Of a stretch of 64,000 nt of DNA, positions 55,514 to 64,000 are shown in pieces. Location: assembly GCA_020137815.1 (NCBI GenBank), contig CM035353.1:5460733-5524732 (forward strand), read 5' to 3'. Source of the stretch: Hormiphora californensis. Taxonomy: Eukaryota; Ctenophora; Tentaculata; Cydippida; Pleurobrachiidae. The notes under the pieces are model-generated. The model worked only from the letters and a program-made list of their open reading frames with translations, was not told the DNA's origin and did no database searches. Within the stretch, counting starts at the first letter, position 1. The number at the start of each line of letters is the position of its first letter. Both the position numbers and the translations under genes were made by a program.

Positions 55514-55963
55514 GATGTTGGACTTCCACTTACATCTGCCTCCTCTCACAAAACTGGTCAACAATTTGTGTAACACTGAAACTATCAGACCAGATCCCCC
55601 ACACCTGGCTCCCCGGAATACACCACAACGCACACGCCACCTGCGTAGCTGGGGATTGCAATGGAAAGTTCGAGGGGAAGCTATCTGATGTACACTTTTC
55701 ATTTCGAACTAGGTAAGATTGAGTTTCTTATATTCATTGCCCATACATCTCTCTCCCCTCTCTTTAGTCTCTACTCTCTATGTCTGTATTCCTCTCTAAT
55801 CTCTATCATCACTAGATCACTAATCACGAGGGACAATCAACGAACAAGGCCTGATGTTAGGCAACACCGGGGACCTGACCATAGTCAGCAACGGAAACCT
55901 GATGGACAAACAGTGCCCAGTGAACGTCCGCTACCACGATACAAGAGTAGAAGATCGGGAAAG
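55514..55963 (+). CDS. Possible coding exons, uncertain frame
   Basis: Two stretches with donor-like ends occur on the plus strand: 55514-55712, followed by gtaagattg, and about 55831-55963, followed by gtatct. The second, in one frame, reads with plausible protein composition (GLMLGNTGDLTIVSNGN). The first is open in two frames; one has an ATG at 55661 with an upstream in-frame stop and joins in phase to the second if a weak acceptor at 55830 is used. No family is recognised, and no continuation past 56 kb was found. It could belong upstream of the frame at 59.5 kb or be non-coding. Confidence 0.25.
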
Positions 55964-55993
55964 GTATCTATCAAAAACATAATATTATATTAT

Positions 55994-56119
55994 ATGTGAA
56001 GCAGGAACCGACCGAAACAAGTAAACAACCAATCAGAACTCGCTATTTAGGTCACAGTGACTGGTTATCAGCCAATCAGGGACCAGTATTTCCTGATTCG
56101 GTCGGTTCGTGATGTGAAG
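55994..56119 (+). mobile_element. hAT-like MITE copy 5
   Basis: A 110-bp element (56002-56111) flanked by ATGTGAAG on both sides, intergenic. Confidence 0.88.
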
Positions 56120-56734
56120 CACTGCCATTGAGCTGTTCCATTACAACAGCAATTGTTTGTGCAGCTGATCCGGATGTAAATAGCACCGTTCATCTCGAAC
56201 AATCTATCATAATAGCTCATCCTACCTCACCACACAAAACAAACAGAGACCGCGATGGCGGGGAGGGGGATGGTCGGGGGTGCAGCGGGGAATGAATTAG
56301 AGTGCGTGTCGGGTGGTATAAACTTATCAATTTATATACTGCATGCATGCCACGTGAAAAGAAGCTGATAAGAGTTACTAGCAGGGGTACGTATAGTGGG
56401 AGGGGTGAGAGGGTGGAAGAGAGGGTGGGTGAGAGAGATGGAGTACAGATATAGAAAAGGTATAACGTGCTAAAAGCATGTGATAACCCGTTAAAAATAT
56501 AGCTTTTAGAAAGCGTCGTACAGCCTTATCTCAAATGCGACCCACAGAAAGTACTCTTAGACCCTTCTGTATGTTCTGATAAGGGTATAGTAACTTATGA
56601 AAACTCACATGATCTACGTAAATCAGGGCCCTATATGCCTAAAGTCGGATTTTTTTGAAACTGTCACCCCCCTTTTCACGTGCGGCGTCGTATTTGCGCG
56701 TGACAGCCTCTACTTCCTCTCACTTTTGGCAACA

Positions 56735-57295
56735 AGAATCATTGCATTATCATGTATTCATAATGCTGTGTTTCCCTGCCCTCCCGTTTCACGTGTCACT
56801 GTCAACAGGATCAAGGCTTGGTCATAATGTAATGTGAGATGCATACGATCTAGCTGTCAGTATACTTCTCACATAGCTTAGTGTACTCACATGACACTTG
56901 CTAACCAGCTTTTGACATTCCAACTTAACTACTTATCTAACCTCTCACACTCGACTCGCAAGATGACAATGTGTATGTAACACGCGAAACACGCGGCAGC
57001 GCTATTCATGTTTTGTTGAGTGGCGCGCGCATACACGTCCATGAAACTGTGCCATTGTAAGTTTTGATAAAGGAGCAACTTGTTGTTGTGTGCGCGGCTC
57101 AGTTGCTACGCTGAGTACACCGGGTGGTACCGGGTTGCCCCTCGCAACGAAAGTGTGACCAAAATGGTCCCTCTACCGATTAGTTAGTATACCAAAATGT
57201 CGTTTTCGAATTCTAACCCTGCTATGCCTTTTTACAAAGTAAAAAGGCATCCGGGTGGATGCCTTCGGCATCCACCCGGGCAGGGAAAAAATCTG
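56735..57295 (+). repeat. Dispersed repeat with GGGTGGATGCC hairpin, copy 2
   Basis: Shares the landmarks of 8330-8935, ending in a hairpin (57249-57279) followed by GCAGGGAAAAAAT. Confidence 0.6.
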
Positions 57296-57565
57296 CATAT
57301 CACCGGAAAGAGCATAATTTTATGAGTCCGTAAAACTTTTGTTTGACGAAATTGGTTAAGAAATAAAGGCGTGAGAGCCGAAACAAGTTTCCGGCGCGCA
57401 AATAAAATCTCGCGCGCCACCCAGGAGGGTGACAGTTTCAAAAATCCGACTTTATAGGCCATATCTTATTAGGCTATAGATAGTCACGTACGGAAGTGTG
57501 TCATTCAAACCAAACAAATTGCCTGCACGCTCCCCTTCTTTAGAAATCATTTATATCCGCCCTTA

Positions 57566-57622
57566 GTAGCCACTCTCCAGTAGCCACTCTCCAGTAGCCA
57601 CTCTCCAGTAGCCACTATCCCA
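57566..57622. repeat. 14-bp tandem repeat
   Basis: Four copies of AGTAGCCACTCTCC. The surrounding 57300-58140 holds no recognisable gene. Confidence 0.9.
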
Positions 57623-58154
57623 CAAGTAGAATCTTAAATTGAATGTAGGAAAGTTTAAAACTGTGTATTCTCCCCACCATCTATCATGTAACACAGTACA
57701 GTAGTGAACTCATCACACTTCCAATAACAATTGATACGGCGGTATTATACCTTTGTAAATTGTAGCCGTATAAAAGCACATGTGCCAGTGATTGTTTCAA
57801 TTTCCAAGTGTTAAAAAATGACAACTTGAATAAAAATGCCAAGTAAATTTTTCAGAAAGTTATTAGAAAGATGATTTCTTAGAAAGTAAATTTCTTAGAA
57901 TGGACAATGGAATACTACTCATTCGATCATTATCATACTTGATAGATATAGATTAAACAAAGATTAAAATTGCTTGATGCAGGTCATTATTTCATATGCA
58001 AAATTATCCCCCTTCCTTCATTTAGTTTTAATGTTTCACTTGATGGAAATTATTCGATAGAAAAGCTATTGATCTAGTTGGCGCCGAGTTTCTCGCATTA
58101 TTACCACACAAAATGATCACCTCTCGTCCTTGTCAACCACAAATGTACCACAAG

Positions 58155-58228
58155 TGAGAAGAGAGAGGGAGAGGGAGAGAGAGAGAGAGAGAGAAAGAAA
58201 GAGAGAGAGAAAGAGAGAGAGGGAGAGG

Positions 58229-58271
<43 letters not shown>

Positions 58272-58295
58272 GTAGAGAGAGAGAGAGAGATATAT

Positions 58296-58336
<41 letters not shown>

Positions 58337-58410
58337 TAAAGAAAGAAAGAAAGAGAGAGGGAGAGAGAGAGATAAAGAAAGAAAGAGAGAGTATGTGGGA
58401 GAGAGATAGA
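58155..58410. repeat. GA microsatellite
   Basis: Long interrupted (GA)n. 58450-59140 is without recognisable features. Confidence 0.95.
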
Positions 58411-59149
58411 GACCGGATAGAAGTTGTATAGTGAAGAGCAGGTGTTATGCATGTCACTTTCTTCCTTCTCTCAGTTCTTCATCCGCTCCCCTCAACTTTG
58501 TTTGATATCAACTGAGTACTAACTTTTAAGTCTTTCCCGTTGTGTTATTCTGATTCAGAATTGTCTGAAAAATCGTTCTATCACTGACCTGTTCAAGCTG
58601 TATCTCAAACGGGGACGGCGCTAGAGCTCACAGAAAAGTGTCCAGATTTTTAGTTGTCACCCGTTATCGTGTCTTGTAGAATTAATTCTAGGTCTCCATG
58701 CTAGTCCACTACAACGTCAGTCATGTCATGTGCTTTTGATGGACACGTACTACTCGTGATGCATGCTGTGGCCAACTTGTAAGAAAACCGTGTATTTCTA
58801 TATTAGTCTCAATAGTCTCAATATAGTCATCAATTTTCAGTTGTCCTCAAGAGTCAAGACATATTCATTAGGGAAGACATCAGGAATAGAGATAAAATTT
58901 CAACTAGTATTCATGCTAACTCTCAGCTCTGTGTTTAATGAAACTCCTTTTGTTCTCCAGTAACATATATTTCGTGTGCACGTGTGTAGAGCTGCTGGTA
59001 CATATATCTCTCTCTGCGTGCTCACAGCTGCACTCATCATATTTTGTATTCCTATTTTTAGTATGTGCTTCTCTTTTCTACTACTTGAGATACAACCAAG
59101 TAATATACAGCCTGGCCCAGCCGGTACTTGTCTATGCTAAAGTTTATTG

Positions 59150-59213
59150 CCTTGTTCGACTCTTTCCTTGTTTTGTTCAAACCCGCACGGGGAAACAGGT
59201 TCGAGCAAGGCAA
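59150..59213. repeat. Short dispersed element GTTCAAACCC..GGTTCGAGCAAGGCAA
   Basis: The ends TTGCCTTGTTCGA and TCGAGCAAGGCAA are inverted copies. Relatives occur at about 100-146, 13238-13451 (interrupted), 17618-17662, 19896-19941, 24447-24476, 40965-41012, 44345-44403 and 44405-44474. Confidence 0.6.
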
Positions 59214-59528
59214 CTCTCTCTCTCTCTCTCCGTGTGTAAAGAAGACCGTCATAACAATAGTTTGGGATAACAATAGTTTGGGATACCACACGGGAACGAT
59301 TACACACCTGTTGTACACACTATTCTATATTGCACAATCAAACAGTGCGTCTTAGAGAGCTAATAATACAATGTATTTGCACCACTCTCCGTCGTTATTG
59401 TATGACACCGTGAGGCTAATGTTGTTGTTGTTGGTGTGTCTATTAATGGACATGCCCATTCTAACACCCCCCTCCTCCCGATCTAGGTCACCCAGTATAT
59501 AATATCACGGATATTCGGCAAGAAAGGA

Positions 59529-60857
59529 ATGACTGACACCGAGGTTTTTTCAATCAAGGATCCCCGTCCGATAACCGCTAAATTCCGAGCGGAGAACTCA
59601 CTCCGGACAACAGAGGTTTACTTTTCCGACGAATCAGGAGAGGATGATGAAGAGGAGGAGTTTGAAGTGAGAAGGGATGAGGAGGTGGAAGTGAGACCAG
59701 TGAAAATTCAAGATGTAGAGGAGCAAGAGGTGGAGGAAAGTATGAAACCGGTTACCGCGAAGAAACCAACAAAAACACCTGCCCCCGGCCAGAACACCGA
59801 GAGCAACAAAAAACAGAAAACTAAGAAGGAGAAGCATAAACGGAAGGTAAAACAGCGTGTAAACGCATACAACTCCAGCTCTCTCAGCTCCATCTACATC
59901 AAGTCGAGTGAGGCTGACTCAAAAACTCGGGTCGATAGACAATCACGGTCAGAGCAGGTTCTCACTGAGACACCGAAGAGAAAGCCAAAACGTAAGAAGA
60001 AGTCGCCTCCTATTTCTGCTGTCCCTCCCCCTGCCCCTCCTCCTTCTTCAATGGAGGATCAGCCGAGTCAGGCAACTCCCACGACGGGAGCCTCGGAAAG
60101 CCCGAGTAGGAAACCCAATCTTGATAGGATCAGCAAGTTGTCAGAACACAAAAAGTGTACCAGACTAGATAAACAAGAGAGTTGGTTTAATCCGAATCTA
60201 ACAGTTGTACCAAGCGAGGACGTCATGGAAGACCAGCCAACACCACTGGTAGACCCTCCAGAGGGTGGTGCACATTCACCTACAAAGTACTACACACCGG
60301 ATGGTAGACAGACGGAGGGTGATCCTTTCTCACCCGACCAGTCGAACAGACCACGTGTCCGTTACACAAACCTATCTCTGTCAATGCCTGGAACACGGGA
60401 AGGCCTTCGACGAAAGGAGGGCCCCAGTGATGAGTATGATGCACCGGGGTACAGTTGGTTGTTTGAGTGTCGGAACATCTGGTCAAATCAGAATCCCAAT
60501 AGGCACCATGGCCCGAGTCATGTTTACAATCAGGGGTATCCGGGATACCATCATCATCATCACCAGAGTAACACCACGGCAACAAGGGAACAACAGGTCG
60601 TTAGCGGTGGTGGAGGTAGCGGAGTGAGCTATGTAGGAACCCAAAACATTGAGGTTACAAATCAGACAGCTAACGCAGTTGCAAGTCTGGGTAATAATTG
60701 TAAGACGAATAGCAGATTCATACACAGTATGAAAAATAGGGTGACGAAAAGAGGGGCACCCATGCGGACTGTAAAACAGGGGTCTTTTGTGTTACTGGGT
60801 ACGGTGAAAACAATAAGAGATGATAGGATTGAGAAATTACTTTTAAATTTACAGTAG
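59529..60857 (+). CDS. Uncharacterised 442-residue protein, single open frame
   Basis: An uninterrupted 1329-nt frame with varied codon use, unlike the repeat-derived frames nearby. It shows an acidic Asp/Glu-rich block (about residues 36-75), a Lys/Arg-rich block (about 85-115, possible nuclear signal), a second basic stretch before a Pro-rich run (about 150-175), a disordered Ser/Thr/Pro middle, a short His run near 340 and a compact, more hydrophobic C-terminus ending in EKLLLNLQ. No domain is recognised. The frame stays open upstream of the ATG to an acceptor-like site (ctag, ending at 59486), encoding VTQYIISRIFGKKG, so this may be the last exon of a longer gene rather than an intronless one. 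It could be a largely disordered nuclear protein; function is unknown. Confidence 0.7.
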   Translation: MTDTEVFSIKDPRPITAKFRAENSLRTTEVYFSDESGEDDEEEEFEVRRDEEVEVRPVKIQDVEEQEVEESMKPVTAKKPTKTPAPGQNTESNKKQKTKKEKHKRKVKQRVNAYNSSSLSSIYIKSSEADSKTRVDRQSRSEQVLTETPKRKPKRKKKSPPISAVPPPAPPPSSMEDQPSQATPTTGASESPSRKPNLDRISKLSEHKKCTRLDKQESWFNPNLTVVPSEDVMEDQPTPLVDPPEGGAHSPTKYYTPDGRQTEGDPFSPDQSNRPRVRYTNLSLSMPGTREGLRRKEGPSDEYDAPGYSWLFECRNIWSNQNPNRHHGPSHVYNQGYPGYHHHHHQSNTTATREQQVVSGGGGSGVSYVGTQNIEVTNQTANAVASLGNNCKTNSRFIHSMKNRVTKRGAPMRTVKQGSFVLLGTVKTIRDDRIEKLLLNLQ

Positions 60858-61725
60858 ATTGCCATTAAAATGCTGGAAATTGAACTAATTTCCTGATGAA
60901 GGACGTGTTTTTGTCGTCTGTCTCAAAAATCAAGTAGTTTCTGGTAGGCATAATGAATGGTTATGGCGATAATTCGAAAAGGAGGAATAAGGAATCAACA
61001 GATCGTTCTCACACACCTGAAGATTGAAGGTTGATTTCAATTTTGAACGGCCAAAAATCCACACTCAGCGCCGACGCGAGTCACTTTTTGAAATTGGAGC
61101 AGATATTTATTGCGCGCAGTACTACAAAGTATTTTAGCGCGGCGTTGTATTTGCGCGTACCAAGATGTGCGCGCGCGTTGTACACACAACAATGGCGCTG
61201 TTTCACTTTCACCACCAGGAGGCCAAATCCCGGTAGACCCCCTGACCATATATGGAAGTGTACGGTATTGAAAAACGGGGGTATTGCTGCACATTTGACA
61301 AGTTGGGATCATATTGATGGAATAAGCGAAATAATGAGACGGCTCAGGGGTGAACCTTTTAATAGCTGCTGTAAAACACATAATGTGCAATCTCTAAAGA
61401 TTGTTGGTAGGATGGTAGCAAGTCTGAATAGCACGTCTAAGCCTCATATGTTTCGAGGATACTGTTGAGGGGAGGATCCCGATTTATTGGATATGTATGA
61501 CTTGATATTTCAAAATTGAAAAGATAAAAACTCGCAATTTATGATGGTGTAAGCGAAATGCAATCATTTTTCTACTTCTACAAATCTGGAGTGATGTACA
61601 ATTCATTTTACATAAATCAATTCAGATCCGAAATATACACTCTCTCTCTCGAGGCTGTGTCATAAAACACATTTACATAGTGTCATAAAACACATTGTGT
61701 CAGTGTTCTGAGGGGGTTACCTATT

Positions 61726-63062
<1,337 letters not shown>

Positions 63063-63240
63063 CTAACAATATATTATAGTCATTTCAATGTTTTGAACCA
63101 ATGTTTTGTATGTTATGTTCATGTTCCCAGTCTTCGTTATAAGATCACAATACACAAAGATTTAATCCTGAACAGAGCTCATTCATTGATATACAAAGAT
63201 ATGTTCATCACAGCAAGCAGTTTTGTGATCCACGCAAACC

Positions 63241-63862
63241 GAGGGACAAATAGGAACTGGGAGGGAGCGAGAGGGACAAATAGGAACTGGGAGGGAGCGA
63301 GAGGGACAAATAGGACCGGGGAGGGAGCGAGAGGGACAAATAGGACCGGGGAGGGAGCGAGAGGGACAAATAGGAACTGAGAGGGAGCGAGAGGGACAAA
63401 TAGGAACTGGGAGGGAGCGAGAGGGACAAATAGGACCGGGGAGGGAGCGAGAGGGATAAATAGGACCGGGGAGGGAGGGAGAGGGAAAAATAGGAACTGG
63501 GAGGGAGCGAGAGGGACAAATAGGAACTGGGAGGGAGCGAGAGGGACAAATAGGACCGGGGAGGGAGCGAGAGGGACAAATATGACCGGGGAGGGAGGGA
63601 GAGGGACAAATAGGACCGGGGAGGGAGCGAGAGGGACAACTAGGAACTGGGAGGGAGCGAGAGGGACAAATAGGACCGGGGAGGGAGCGAGAGGGACAAA
63701 TAGGACCGGGGAGGGAGCGAGAGGGACAAATAGGAACTGGGAGGGAGGGAGAGGGACAAATAGGAACTGGGAGGGAGCGAGAGGGACAAATAGGACCGGG
63801 AAGGGAGCGAGAGGGACAAATAGGACCGGGAAGGGAGCGAGAGGGACAAATAGGAAGGGAAA
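63241..63862. repeat. 30-bp minisatellite upstream of PDE6D
   Basis: About 20.6 copies of a 30-bp unit starting GAGGGACAAATAGGA with two main variants (AACTGG and ACCGGG). Starts about 180 bp 5' of the PDE6D ATG. All six-frame open frames here are repeat artefacts. Confidence 0.97.
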
Positions 63863-64000
63863 GAAGAGGAGAGGGCCTAGGACACTACCCTGCGCCACCC
63901 CGCTGAGCACCTCCAGTCTCCACCCATGGTGACCTAACCCCATCCACCATCACACACTACTGCCTGCCTAGGATCCACGCACTGATCCACTGATGAGTGA

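Noticed and set aside
59150-59213. tRNA gene suggested by B-box-like GTTCAAACCC
   Set aside because: No cloverleaf, acceptor stem or A box can be drawn; it is one copy of a dispersed repeat.
63179-63943. 254-residue open frame with a Pro/Leu/Phe repeat
   Set aside because: It is translation of the 30-bp minisatellite, which is open in several frames on both strands.

Overview
The window is animal (metazoan) nuclear DNA, most likely from an invertebrate with compact genes: introns are mostly 100-400 bases and have GT..AG ends. It is packed with microsatellites, minisatellites and short DNA transposons. The protein families present (PDE6D, acyl-CoA delta-9 desaturase, liprin/kazrin-type tandem SAM protein, many-fingered C2H2 protein) are eukaryotic and, taken together, animal. 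I cannot name the species. One 100-N assembly gap lies at 4765-4864. Several islands of homopolymer-rich, probably low-quality sequence (about 2580-4060, 30230-34230, 35640-37930, 50790-51290, 53790-53990, 54420-54990) sit next to GA/CT tracts.

Layout. 1-7200: repeats only. 7213-8033 (minus): three possible exons resembling the 3' end of the next gene. 8330-10546: dispersed repeats and a nested fold-back transposon. 10695-28365 (minus): one large gene that I joined from 34 exons with continuous phase, about 1625 residues and about 32 C2H2-type zinc fingers; its introns hold many repeats. 28594-29936: a 1.3-kb palindromic element just upstream of its start codon. 30-38 kb: low-quality sequence, a degraded satellite and repeats. 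38494-43139 (minus): a 13-exon coiled-coil plus triple-SAM protein of 671 residues. 44207-48928 (minus): a 7-exon acyl-CoA desaturase of 347 residues whose last intron carries a 1.2-kb mariner-like palindrome. 49-50.3 kb: an element interrupted by a second one with a 9-bp target duplication. 50.3-59.4 kb: mostly repeats, with weak coding hints near 55.5-56 kb. 59529-60857 (plus): a 442-residue open frame of unknown function. 61726-63059 (minus): a complete 4-exon PDE6D of 143 residues, with a 30-bp minisatellite upstream.

The genes do not form a functional unit. The main biological interest is the number of palindromic or fold-back elements with intact target duplications, often nested and mostly in introns or at gene edges, and a 57-bp minisatellite that repeats a splice donor inside the zinc-finger gene. 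All exon models were built by eye from splice signals, reading phase and family motifs, with no transcript evidence.
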